Shown: positions 16,963-25,427 of the stretch, one piece after another
Numbering within the stretch: position 1 is the stretch's first letter
How the letters are laid out: every line of letters begins with the position of its first letter
Assembly: GCA_041746105.1 (NCBI GenBank)
Contig: JBGTHP010000005.1
Location: 7,733-71,732, forward strand
DNA length: 64,000 nt
Direction of reading: 5' to 3'
DNA from: JBFHRE01 sp041746105
GTDB taxonomy: Bacteria; Actinomycetota; Acidimicrobiia; Spongiisociales; ZC4RG35
Program-made: the position numbers and the translations under genes
The notes under the pieces: generated by a model
Told to the model about the DNA's origin: nothing
What the model saw: only the letters and a program-made list of their open reading frames with translations
Databases searched by the model: none

Positions 16963-18246
16963 TCACTTGGATTCCCTGACCAGAGTCCCTCCGATGACCA
17001 CGGCGTTCACGTCGGAAGCGGTTGCAGCAAACAGGGCGCCCTCGATTCGATTGCGCTCCGAGATCATCGCCAGCCGATCCGATTCGAAACTCACCGTGAC
17101 CATGTCGGCCAATCGGCCGACCTCGATTGCGCCCCCCTCCGGCCATCCCAGGCTGCGATAGCCCTCGGCCGTGGCCGCGGTCAACAGGGAAGTCGGGGTG
17201 TGGTTGCCCCTCCGCAAGGTGCGCAGCCGCTGGTTCAGCTCGATCGCCCTGCTTTCCTCGAAGGGATCGATTACTGCCTGTGAATCGCTACCCAAAGACA
17301 GCCGGCATCCTGCAGCCACCAGTTCCGGGGTGGGTGCGATGCCATCGGCGAGGTCGCGTTCGGTGGTTGGACACAAGCAGACGGTTGCTCCGGCTTCGCC
17401 GAGAGCCCGGATGTCGAAGGGTGTGAGATGAGTGGCGTGCACCGCCGTGAAACGTTCGTTGAGCAATCCGGCGTCCAGGAAGAGCTCCGTTGGTGTCCGT
17501 CCATGGACTGCAAGGCTTGCGGCGTTCTCTCCTGGCTGTTCCGATACATGGGCGTGTACGACCAACCCGAGTTCATCGGCGACTCCTGCGATCGTTTTCA
17601 TGGAACCAGGGTCCACTGCTCGCACCGAATGGATAGCCACCCCTCGTTTGACGGCAGCCGCTCGCAGGCCCTTTTCCCACCGAACCAACCAGTTTTCGGC
17701 CGAGCGATCGGAGAACCGCCTCTGCGTGGAGTCGGGCGGGAGGTAGGTTCCATCGAGCCCGCCGTGTAGGTACAGGGTGTCGAGCAACGTGAGCCGGATC
17801 CCCACGGTTTCGGCAGCCGCTGCCAGCGCTTCTCCCATCGCGTTCGGATCCTGATAGTGGGTGCCGTTGGGCGAGTGATGCAAATAGTGAAACTCTCCAA
17901 CGAGGGTGAAGCCGGCCGCGACCATCTCGGAGAAGACCCTTTTGGCGAGTTCGTGGTACGAGTCAGGGTCGAGCTGGGCCGCGGCCCTGTACATCTCTTC
18001 ACGCCAGGTCCAGAAATCACCTGCTCCCCGATTGGTGCGACCCCGGAGCAGCCGGTGGAAGGCATGGCTGTGCCCGTTGGCGAAACCCGGGAGCGTGAGC
18101 CCATCGAGATGCAGGGCGTCGGGCGGTGATTCGACGTCTGGCGTAACCGAACTGATCAGCCCGTTACCCGCCACTTCGATCAGAACGCGTTCGGCGGCCC
18201 GATCGCCTCCGAGCCAAACCTGGTCACACCAGAACCGATTTGTCAT
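16963..18246 (-). CDS. hutF: formimidoylglutamate deiminase
   Basis: Converts N-formimidoyl-L-glutamate to N-formyl-L-glutamate and ammonia, committing the pathway to the N-formylglutamate route. The 427-aa amidohydrolase shows LPGFANGHSHAFHRLLRGR, GEFHYLHH, VHAHVSEQPGE, VHATHLTPFD and SLGSDSQAVIDPFEE. The ATG at 18246 overlaps the deformylase-like stop (ATGA). The next enzyme expected, HutG, is not found in the window. Confidence 0.92.
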   Translation of the reverse strand: MTNRFWCDQVWLGGDRAAERVLIEVAGNGLISSVTPDVESPPDALHLDGLTLPGFANGHSHAFHRLLRGRTNRGAGDFWTWREEMYRAAAQLDPDSYHELAKRVFSEMVAAGFTLVGEFHYLHHSPNGTHYQDPNAMGEALAAAAETVGIRLTLLDTLYLHGGLDGTYLPPDSTQRRFSDRSAENWLVRWEKGLRAAAVKRGVAIHSVRAVDPGSMKTIAGVADELGLVVHAHVSEQPGENAASLAVHGRTPTELFLDAGLLNERFTAVHATHLTPFDIRALGEAGATVCLCPTTERDLADGIAPTPELVAAGCRLSLGSDSQAVIDPFEESRAIELNQRLRTLRRGNHTPTSLLTAATAEGYRSLGWPEGGAIEVGRLADMVTVSFESDRLAMISERNRIEGALFAATASDVNAVVIGGTLVRESK

Positions 18247-18812
18247 GATCCGACTCTTTCGACAAAACCCGTGATCCTCCGCTCGAAATCCTCCTTGTGG
18301 AACAGTTCGTACTGTCTCCACGTGGCCAACGTGGCCGGATCGATCCGGTCAACGATCAGCCTTCCATCGAGATGATCGATTTCGTGTTGAAATGTCCCGG
18401 CCGTGAGGCCCCGTTTGATCTCGGTTTGGGTTTCGCCGTTGCGGTCCCAAAAAGTGACCGAGATGTTGACCTGGCGGTGGAGGTCGCCGCGTAACGGGAC
18501 AGACAGACACCCCTCATTGATGACCACGGTCTCGTTGTCGAGAAATGCGATGACCGGGTTGACGGCAACGGTGAGGGGAATCGGAGGTTTGTATGGGTAG
18601 CGCCGGTTGTCTGTGACTTCGATGGTCGTGATCCGGTAGTTGGAGCCGACCTGGTTGGCTGCAATTCCGGCGCCCTCGGCGTCGCGCATTGTTTCGATCA
18701 TGTCGTCGATCAGTTGCTGCACCTGGGGACTGCCCAACTCGTCCCGGGTCAACACCGTGGTCGGCCGGCGGAGAATCGGATGGCCGATTTCAACGATCGG
18801 AAGGACGGTCAC
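18243..18812 (-). CDS. def: peptide deformylase homologue inside the hut operon
   Basis: A 189-aa PDF-family metalloenzyme. All three motifs are present: G49-I-A-A-N-Q54 (the usual GLAAPQ with Pro replaced by Asn), E100-G-C-L-S104, and H143-E-I-D-H147, giving metal ligands C102, H143 and H147. The segment before QHEIDH reads LTAGTF, unlike the LLAICI of the E. coli enzyme near its S1' pocket. It overlaps hutU and hutF by 4 nt at each end, exactly where an N-formylglutamate deformylase would be needed. It may be housekeeping Def or a HutG substitute; the latter is inference. Confidence 0.85.
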   Translation of the reverse strand: MTVLPIVEIGHPILRRPTTVLTRDELGSPQVQQLIDDMIETMRDAEGAGIAANQVGSNYRITTIEVTDNRRYPYKPPIPLTVAVNPVIAFLDNETVVINEGCLSVPLRGDLHRQVNISVTFWDRNGETQTEIKRGLTAGTFQHEIDHLDGRLIVDRIDPATLATWRQYELFHKEDFERRITGFVERVGS

Positions 18813-20464
18813 CTGGGCTCCGACATCGGGATTCTGACTCCGCGATCTCGGGCCACTTCTGCGGCGAGTGGATACCCGGCATCCGCGTGGCGGATGACCC
18901 CCATTCCAGGGTCGACGGTCAAGACCCTTTCCAGTTTTTGGGCGGCCAGCGCGGTTCCATCGGCAACGCTGACCTGGCCGGCGTGAATCGAACGGCCGAT
19001 CCCGACTCCGCCGCCATGGTGGATGCTCACCCAGGAAGCACCGGAGGCAGTGTTGATCATGGCGTTCAAAAGTGGCCAGTCGGCGATCGCATCGGATCCA
19101 TCTGCCATGTCTTCTGTCTCGCGATACGGTGAGGCGACAGAACCAGAGTCGAGATGATCGCGCCCGATAACGATCGGGGCCTTGAGGTCGCCTCGCCGCA
19201 CCATCTCGTTGAACCTGAGGCCAAGGCGGTGACGTTCACCGTATCCAAGCCAACAGATCCGGGCCGGCAGGCCCTGGAACGCCACCCGTTCCGAGGCGAG
19301 TCTGATCCAGCGGTGGAGGGCTTCGTCGTCTGGAAACTCCTCGAGGACCGCCTGGTCGGTCGCAGCGATGTCGGCCGGGTCGCCGGACAGGGCTACCCAG
19401 CGGAAAGGGCCCTTTCCTTCGCAGAACAGGGGCCGTATGTATGCGGGGAGAAAACCCGGATAGTCGAAAGCCCGGTTGTACCCGCCGAGTTTTGCTTCTG
19501 CCCTGAGGCTGTTGCCGTAGTCGAACACTTCAGCGCCCTCGTCGAGGAAGCCGACCATCGCTTCGACGTGGGCGGCCATGCTGGCCCTCGATCGACGGAC
19601 GTATCCGTCGGGATCCTCTGCCTTCATGCGTTCGGCCGCCTCGTCTGAAAGATCGATCGGCACATAGCTGAGGGGATCATGGGCTGATGTCTGGTCGGTG
19701 ACGATGTCGGCAGGGAACCCGTCCGCCAACAGCCGCGGCAGCATGGCTGCGGCGTTACCTGCCAGACCTATCGAAAGAGCTTTGCGGTCACGTTTGGCGT
19801 CGAGTGCGAGTCTGACGGCTTCTTCATAGGTGGCCGCGACCACGTCGAGGTAACGGGTTTCGACCCGTCGGGCGGCCCTCCACGGGTCGACCTCGATGCA
19901 CAATGCGACGCCGTCGTTCATGGTTACCGCCAGTGGTTGGGCGCCGCCCATGCCGCCGAGTCCGGCGGTTACGGTGATGGTGCCCGCCAGGGTGCCGCCA
20001 AAACGTTTCTCCGCGATCGCCGCGAAACACTCGTACGTTCCCTGCAAGATTCCCTGGGTTCCGATGTAGATCCATGAGCCGGCCGTCATTTGGCCGTACA
20101 TCGTCAACCCAAGGTGTTCCAGACGTCGAAACTCGTCCCAGGTCGCCCATTCCGGGACGAGGTTGGAGTTGGCGATCAGCACCCGTGGCGCCCATTCGTG
20201 AGTGCGGAAAACACCAACCGGTTTTCCGGATTGAACCAGCATGGTCTCGTCGTCGGCGAGTGTCCTCAGCGTCGACAGCATGGCGTCCAGCGCCTCCCAG
20301 GAGCGGGCGGCTCGACCCGTGCCCCCGTAGACCACCAAGTCATCGGGTTTCTCCGCCACTTCCGGGTCCAGATTGTTTTGCAACATGCGATAGGCGGCTT
20401 CTTGTGGCCATCCCCGGCAGGACAAATCCGGACCGGTAGGAGCTTTGATGATTCGAGCGGGCAT
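18809..20464 (-). CDS. hutU: urocanate hydratase
   Basis: NAD-dependent hydration of urocanate to 4-imidazolone-5-propionate. From ATG 20464 the protein is 551 aa, the normal HutU length. It shows VVYGGTGRAARSW, GKPVGVFRTHEWAPRVLIANSNLVP, the Rossmann-like VTAGLGGMGGAQPLAVTMN and the C-terminal SIHHGGGVGIGRSIHAG. It leads the hutU-def-hutF operon and diverges from hutH across 80 bp. Confidence 0.95.
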   Translation of the reverse strand: MPARIIKAPTGPDLSCRGWPQEAAYRMLQNNLDPEVAEKPDDLVVYGGTGRAARSWEALDAMLSTLRTLADDETMLVQSGKPVGVFRTHEWAPRVLIANSNLVPEWATWDEFRRLEHLGLTMYGQMTAGSWIYIGTQGILQGTYECFAAIAEKRFGGTLAGTITVTAGLGGMGGAQPLAVTMNDGVALCIEVDPWRAARRVETRYLDVVAATYEEAVRLALDAKRDRKALSIGLAGNAAAMLPRLLADGFPADIVTDQTSAHDPLSYVPIDLSDEAAERMKAEDPDGYVRRSRASMAAHVEAMVGFLDEGAEVFDYGNSLRAEAKLGGYNRAFDYPGFLPAYIRPLFCEGKGPFRWVALSGDPADIAATDQAVLEEFPDDEALHRWIRLASERVAFQGLPARICWLGYGERHRLGLRFNEMVRRGDLKAPIVIGRDHLDSGSVASPYRETEDMADGSDAIADWPLLNAMINTASGASWVSIHHGGGVGIGRSIHAGQVSVADGTALAAQKLERVLTVDPGMGVIRHADAGYPLAAEVARDRGVRIPMSEPR

Positions 20465-20531
20465 AGTGCATTCTGCCGCAGACGACCGCCGACCGCCGGT
20501 CATGGTCGACTCGTTCCCGCAACAGGATCGG

Positions 20532-20537
20532 TAACGT
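20532..20537 (+). promoter_or_regulatory. TAACGT, candidate -10 of hutH
   Basis: TAACGT ends 7 nt before the hutH ATG, suggesting a leaderless message. The 80-bp divergent hutU/hutH region must hold both promoters; no obvious palindromic operator is visible. Confidence 0.45.
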
Positions 20538-20544
20538 CGCCGCC

Positions 20545-22074
20545 ATGAACGTGGTTTTGTCCGGTCCCGGAGTGACCATTGCCGACGTGGTGTCTGTCGC
20601 ACGCCTGCTGGCCCCGGTAGTTGTTTCCGACGATGCGATGGAGCGGATGAAATGGTCTCGCGACATCGTCGAGCGGTTGGCGGAGGGCGAGCCGACCTAC
20701 GGCATATCGACCGGATTCGGTGCACTCGCTTCTGTCTCGATCCCGCCCGATCGTCGCGCCGCCCTCCAGGTCGCGCTTGTCCGTTCCCACGCCGCAGGGA
20801 TGGGCGATCCGGTGGAGGCCGAGGTGGTGCGGGCAATGATGTTTCTCCGAGCCAGGACCCTCGCCCTCGGGTACAGCGGGACCAGGCCAGAAACTGCCCA
20901 GCGACTCGTTGACCTCCTCAACCACCGTATCCACCCTGTGGTGCGCGAGCACGGCTCGCTCGGCGCGAGCGGAGATCTGGCGCCCCTGGCCCACGTTGCA
21001 TTGGCGTTGATAGGTGAAGGCGAGGTCGAGCAGGGTGGAGCGGTCGTGCCTGCGGCGGCCGCATTGGGTGCGGCCGGCCTGACCCCGTTGGTGCTCGCAG
21101 AAAAAGAGGGTCTCGCCCTCACCAACGGCACCGACGGCATTCTCGGCATGCTCTGCCTGGCGGTGGCCGACAGCGAGGTGCTGATGAAGATCGCAGACAT
21201 CGTGACCGCCATGACGGTGGAGGGTCTTCTCGGTACGGATCGAGCTTTTGCGGCCGATCTGCTGGCGCTGCGGCCGCACCCCGGCCAAGCGGTAAGTGCC
21301 GCGAATCTGAGACGGCTCTTGTCAGGATCCCCCCTTATCGCCAGCCATAGGCATGACGACCCCAGGGTTCAGGATGCATACTCGGTGCGGTGCAGCCCGC
21401 AGGTACATGGTGCGGCGCGCGACACGCTCGGTCACGTGAGGAACGTCGCCGAAGTCGAGTTGATGGCTGCCATCGACAACCCGATGGTGATGCCGGACGG
21501 CAGGGTCGAGTCCGGCGGGAATTTTCATGGAGCGCCACTGGGCCATGTGTGCGACTTTCTGGCGATATCGCTCTCCGACGTCGGCGGGTTGTCGGAGCGG
21601 CGGATGGATCGGATGCTCGACAAGACCAGGAGCCATGGTTTGCCGGCTTTTCTCGCCAACGACCCCGGCGTCGACTCAGGGCTCATGATCGGCCACTACA
21701 CGGCGGCGGCGATGGTGGAGGAGAACCGGCGCCTGGCAACACCGGCAAGCGTCGATTCTTATCCGACCTCCGGGATGCAGGAGGACCACGTTTCCATGGC
21801 TTGGGGAGCCGCCCGCAAACTCCGAAGGGTCATCGACAACCTGCGCAGAATTCTGGCGGTGGAACTCGTCGTCGCCGCCAGGGCGATCGACTTGCGGGGT
21901 GATGTGGCGGAACCGGCGGCGGCCACGGGAGCGGTGGTCGAGACTCTGCGGCGGGTTGTTCCCGGCGCCGGTCCCGATCGTTACCTCTCGCCCGAACTCA
22001 CCGCGGCAGAACAACTCCTGGCAGACGGATCCATCCTGGGTGCAGCCGAGGCCATCGCCGGCTTGCTCGACTGA
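20545..22074 (+). CDS. hutH: histidine ammonia-lyase
   Basis: First step of histidine degradation, giving urocanate and ammonia. The 509-aa protein carries the MIO-forming triad A141-S142-G143 within GSLGASGDLAPLAH. It also has YGISTGFGALAS near the N-terminus and the conserved NGTDGILGM and DNPMVMPDGRVESGGNFHG. It is transcribed divergently from hutU-def-hutF. Length and motifs are typical, and no aromatic-lyase-specific feature is seen. Confidence 0.95.
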   Translation: MNVVLSGPGVTIADVVSVARLLAPVVVSDDAMERMKWSRDIVERLAEGEPTYGISTGFGALASVSIPPDRRAALQVALVRSHAAGMGDPVEAEVVRAMMFLRARTLALGYSGTRPETAQRLVDLLNHRIHPVVREHGSLGASGDLAPLAHVALALIGEGEVEQGGAVVPAAAALGAAGLTPLVLAEKEGLALTNGTDGILGMLCLAVADSEVLMKIADIVTAMTVEGLLGTDRAFAADLLALRPHPGQAVSAANLRRLLSGSPLIASHRHDDPRVQDAYSVRCSPQVHGAARDTLGHVRNVAEVELMAAIDNPMVMPDGRVESGGNFHGAPLGHVCDFLAISLSDVGGLSERRMDRMLDKTRSHGLPAFLANDPGVDSGLMIGHYTAAAMVEENRRLATPASVDSYPTSGMQEDHVSMAWGAARKLRRVIDNLRRILAVELVVAARAIDLRGDVAEPAAATGAVVETLRRVVPGAGPDRYLSPELTAAEQLLADGSILGAAEAIAGLLD

Positions 22075-22093
22075 TGGCGCCGGACAATTTCGC

Positions 22094-22882
22094 TCAGGAG
22101 TTTTTTTCGTCTCTCCACGCCAGCCATTCTTTGATCGGTCCCATGTCATACGCGGGGCCGTTGAGACCGATGGTGATCTGAGTCGAACCGGCTTTCACCA
22201 TGCGGTCACCAAGTGAATGTTTGTCGGCGTCAACCCCGACCGACCGCTCGATGGCACCAGGATCGGTGCCTTCCTTCTCGCACCAGTCGTTCAATACCGC
22301 GTTCTTGCGTGCGATGACGTCTGGATGACCGAAGCCGTGCCAGATCTGGGCGTGGCGAGCCGTAAACCGCAGAGTCTTTTTTTCGCCGCCGCCACCGATG
22401 AGGATCGGGATCCTGCGGTTGGGCGCAGGGTTGAGTTGTGCCATTCGGGACTCGATACGAGGAAGGGATTCACCAAGCACATCCAGACGGCCGCCGGCGG
22501 TACCGAACTCGTAACCGTATTCGGTGTAGTCCTTCTCGAACCAGCCGGAGCCGATTCCGAGGATCAAACGGCCGTTTGAGATGTGGTCAACGGTCCGCGC
22601 CATGTCGGCAAGGAGTTCGGGGTTGCGATAAGAGTTGCATGTCACCAGGGCGCCGATCTCGACTCTTTCTGTCACCTCCGCCCAGGACGCGAGCATCGTC
22701 CAGCACTCGAAATGTTTGCCGACGTTGGTATCTGGTGAGCCTCGGTACAAGGGGAAGAAATGATCCCAGTTGTAGACGATGTCGACACCCAAGTCCTCTG
22801 CGCGTAAAACGGCGTTGCGAATGTCGGCGTATTCGGCGTGCTGAGGATGAAGTTGCACGGCGATTCTGATCGGTTTCGTCAA
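22094..22882 (-). CDS. LLM-class F420-dependent oxidoreductase
   Basis: A 262-aa luciferase-like monooxygenase fold enzyme, probably using coenzyme F420. Features are IAVQLHPQHAEY at the N-terminus, YNWDHFFPLY, VTCNSYRNPELLADMARTVDHIS and LGIGSGWFEKDY. A TTG at 22882 preceded by AGGAG at 5 nt is chosen as start; no in-frame ATG or GTG gives a sensible N-terminus. Substrate unknown. Confidence 0.8.
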   Translation of the reverse strand: MTKPIRIAVQLHPQHAEYADIRNAVLRAEDLGVDIVYNWDHFFPLYRGSPDTNVGKHFECWTMLASWAEVTERVEIGALVTCNSYRNPELLADMARTVDHISNGRLILGIGSGWFEKDYTEYGYEFGTAGGRLDVLGESLPRIESRMAQLNPAPNRRIPILIGGGGEKKTLRFTARHAQIWHGFGHPDVIARKNAVLNDWCEKEGTDPGAIERSVGVDADKHSLGDRMVKAGSTQITIGLNGPAYDMGPIKEWLAWRDEKNS

Positions 22883-22941
22883 GGAGGCTCCTGGGTACTG
22901 GATGATTGAACCTAGCCTTTGGCCGTAACAAGGAGAACTCG

Positions 22942-23096
22942 ATGATCGATTGGACGAACAAGACTGCCGCCGCGGTCCATCGAAGGATGGCGGCCGACCA
23001 CCTTGTCTGGTTGACGACGGTGGGGTCGGATGGAGTTTGCAGAGTCCTATTCGGTCCCGATCCGAGTGGTGGCAGAGGCGATCAGAGGCTGGTGAG
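22942..23096 (+). pseudogene. truncated PPOX/flavin-F420 split-barrel gene remnant
   Basis: An ATG with an AAGGAGA site opens a frame reading MIDWTNKTAAAVHRRMAADH, then LVWLTTVGSDG. This is the typical first 35 residues of F420/FMN split-barrel (PPOX) proteins. The similarity stops there. A frame-shifted continuation with QSP and W residues is weakly suggestive, and the frame then runs antisense into the convergent ligase gene. The full family is about 130-145 aa, so this is a 5' fragment. Confidence 0.5.
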
Positions 23097-24233
23097 TCAC
23101 ACGCCGGCAAGCGTGTCGGCGGCCAACGAATCGACAACATCGCGCAACGCTTCCTCCGGTGTGGCGCCGCCGGCGATTGAGTCCTCGAAGGTTGCTATCT
23201 GTCGATCGGAAGAAGTCCCTCCCTCGACGATGGTTGCGATGTGTTCGATTTCACCAACACATCCGAGCTCCTCTGCGTCCGGCCGAACCGATTCGATCAA
23301 CTCATCGACCAGGTCGGCAAAAGGGACGAGCTTGGGAACTCCGAAGTCCATCAAGGAACCGCCGGTGCCGAAACGCTGGGCACGCCACATGTTCTCGGAG
23401 ATCAACATGTCGGCGTAATGCCGCCACCGCTGGTTGTTTTTCCGCAATCTCCACAACATGTGGAGCAAACACCGGTAGAGGCTGGCGATGGCGATCGCAT
23501 CGTCGGCTCGTGTGCAGATGTCGGTGACTCGCATCTCCAGAGTTGGATATTTCGCCGATGGGCGAATGTCCCACCACAACTTCGATGCGTCTTCGATAAG
23601 GCCGGCCTGCACCAGAACTTCTACGTGACGCTGATATTCCGCCCAACTCGAGAACCGTTCAGGAAGGCCCGTCCGAGGCAATGTGCGGAAAACGTTCATG
23701 CGATAACTCTTCAAACCCGTGTTTCTTGCACCCCAGAACGGCGACGAAGTCGAAAGCGCAAGCAAATGGGGTAGAAAGTATGCCACCTGGTTCATGAGGT
23801 CGATTCGTAGCTCAGGGTCCTCTAGAGCGACGTGGACGTGCATGCCACAAATGACCAGCCGCTGGCCGACAACCGCCAGGTCGGAAGCGAGGAGTTGGTA
23901 GCGGTCTCGATCGGTGTGACGTTGTTCCCACCACAGGGCGAATGGATGGGTGGAGGCGGCGATGTAGGAAAACCCGTGGTCTTTGGTCAGATCACCGATA
24001 GTCCTCCTCAGATGTTTGAGATCGGCCGTCAGGCCCCCCACCGTTTCGTGCGGTTTGGTCGCGACTTCGAGCTGTGCACGGAGCAGTTCCCGCATGACAC
24101 TCGTCCCAAGCCGGGATTCTGCGTCCTCCCACAATTCGGATGCGGGCTCGGCCACCAGATTCCTGGTTTCTGGGTCGATCAGCAGGTATTCCTCTTCGAT
24201 GCCGATAGTGAATGACGGTGCTTCGTACCCCAT
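23097..24233 (-). CDS. carboxylate-amine ligase, YbdK/GCS2 family
   Basis: ATP-dependent glutamate-cysteine-ligase-like enzyme of 378 aa, showing FTIGIEEEYLLIDPETR near the start, the substrate-loop GMHVHVALED, and WWDIRPSAKYPTLEMRVTD. The family includes weak gamma-glutamylcysteine synthetases and other carboxylate-amine ligases. The ATG at 24233 lies 7 nt after a TAGTTT candidate -10 and is preferred over a TTG nine bases upstream. Its true substrate cannot be read from sequence. Confidence 0.85.
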   Translation of the reverse strand: MGYEAPSFTIGIEEEYLLIDPETRNLVAEPASELWEDAESRLGTSVMRELLRAQLEVATKPHETVGGLTADLKHLRRTIGDLTKDHGFSYIAASTHPFALWWEQRHTDRDRYQLLASDLAVVGQRLVICGMHVHVALEDPELRIDLMNQVAYFLPHLLALSTSSPFWGARNTGLKSYRMNVFRTLPRTGLPERFSSWAEYQRHVEVLVQAGLIEDASKLWWDIRPSAKYPTLEMRVTDICTRADDAIAIASLYRCLLHMLWRLRKNNQRWRHYADMLISENMWRAQRFGTGGSLMDFGVPKLVPFADLVDELIESVRPDAEELGCVGEIEHIATIVEGGTSSDRQIATFEDSIAGGATPEEALRDVVDSLAADTLAGV

Positions 24234-24272
24234 GTTCGTCAAACTACCTGGGAGTTCGATGGGCTGTCGGGT

Positions 24273-24881
24273 TCAGTCGAGAGAAGAGTGGATTGCCTGC
24301 CGCGCCGATGCCGCGAGCGGGCGCACCCAACAGCCGGCGAGGTGGTCGTTGACCAACCCCATCGCCTGCATGAAGGCAGAGATGGTGGTTGGACCGACGA
24401 AAGTCCAACCGCGGTTCTTGAGGTCACGGCTCAAGGCGACGGACGTGGGTGTGGTCGAATCGAGAACCACCGGTGGCTCATCGGCCCAATCGGCGTGGCG
24501 CCAGAAATACCTTGCCAGGCTCCCCTCCTGTTCGATCATTTCGAGAGCTTTGTTGGCGTTGTTGATGGTCGATCTTATTTTCCCTTGGTGACGAACGATC
24601 CCGGCGTCCTGCAACAGCCGGGCAACATCGGTTTCGCCGTAGGCGGCAACTGTCGCCGGGTCGAAATCGGAGAACGCGGCTCGAAAGTTGTCACGTTTAC
24701 GAAGAATTGTGAGCCAGGAAAGGCCGGCCTGAAATCCTTCCAGGCAGACCTTTTCGAACAGTCGCTTGTCGTCCGTCACGCCGAAACCCCATTCGGTGTC
24801 GTGGTAGGAGATGTAGTCGGGTGTGCCCGATCCCCACCAACATCTTGGGTTGGAATCCTCGCCGACGATCAACTCCGTCAT
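24273..24881 (-). CDS. tag: DNA-3-methyladenine glycosylase I
   Basis: Removes 3-methyladenine from alkylated DNA. The 202-aa protein has the Tag hallmarks: RCWWGSGTPDYISYHDTEWG, FEKVCLEGFQAGLSWLTILRKRDNFR, and the C-terminal zinc residues around NDHLAGCW. The ATG overlaps the upstream PPOX stop (ATGA), so the two are co-transcribed. Confidence 0.93.
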   Translation of the reverse strand: MTELIVGEDSNPRCWWGSGTPDYISYHDTEWGFGVTDDKRLFEKVCLEGFQAGLSWLTILRKRDNFRAAFSDFDPATVAAYGETDVARLLQDAGIVRHQGKIRSTINNANKALEMIEQEGSLARYFWRHADWADEPPVVLDSTTPTSVALSRDLKNRGWTFVGPTTISAFMQAMGLVNDHLAGCWVRPLAASARQAIHSSLD

Positions 24882-25339
24882 GAACGCCGGACCTTGCGGT
24901 AGCCACGATGTTCACTCCAACTCTCGACGACCAGGAACGCCCCCTCGACGGTGGTCAGGGTGAGCGAAGTGACGTCGATCGTGAAAAATCCAGCCCCTGG
25001 CTGCGGGATAGGTTGTCCGGTCAGCTCCGACCAGCGGGCTCCGTCGGCCTCGATCGCAATTCCATCGGCCTTGGCGTCGCCATCTTTCATGGTGGCGTCC
25101 GTAGGCGCGGAATGGATGGACACCCTTGGGTCGCGGCGCAGGTCTTCCAGCTTGCGCGCTCGCGGCATCGAACCGAGCCAGAGATCCCCGCCGAGAAAGC
25201 TGAGTTCTGTTCCACTGGTCCGGGGAGATCCGTCGATCTTCAGCGTCGCCATCACCTTGTGCAGGTTGGCGTCGAAGGCGCGGCGACATCGGGCCGCCAG
25301 TTCTGGATGGTTGCGCTCGATTGTGTCCCAGCGGCTCAT
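24878..25339 (-). CDS. PPOX-family flavin/F420 split-barrel protein
   Basis: A 153-aa protein from ATG 25339 (MSRWDTIERNHPELAARCRR). The split-barrel pattern is seen in KVMATLKIDGSPRTSGTELSF and ARKLEDLRRDPRVSIHSAPTD. Such proteins bind FMN, F420 or heme. It is coupled to tag and diverges from the selenoprotein candidate across 88 bp. Activity unknown. Confidence 0.8.
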   Translation of the reverse strand: MSRWDTIERNHPELAARCRRAFDANLHKVMATLKIDGSPRTSGTELSFLGGDLWLGSMPRARKLEDLRRDPRVSIHSAPTDATMKDGDAKADGIAIEADGARWSELTGQPIPQPGAGFFTIDVTSLTLTTVEGAFLVVESWSEHRGYRKVRRS

Positions 25340-25413
25340 GCACGCTGATCGTATTCTGGCGTTCGCCCCATCGCATTCCGATGGGGGCCTCGGGTTCGAT
25401 CGACAGATCATCC

Positions 25414-25419
25414 TAAGGT
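25414..25419 (+). promoter_or_regulatory. TAAGGT, candidate -10 of the selenoprotein gene
   Basis: TAAGGT ends 8 nt before the ATG at 25428. This supports the long reading that includes the UGA codon rather than a start downstream of it. Confidence 0.45.
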
Positions 25420-25427
25420 GACTCGAT

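Noticed and set aside
20500..21288. Minus-strand frame opposite hutH
   Set aside because: It is antisense to the conserved MIO region of hutH, with no ribosome site or domain.
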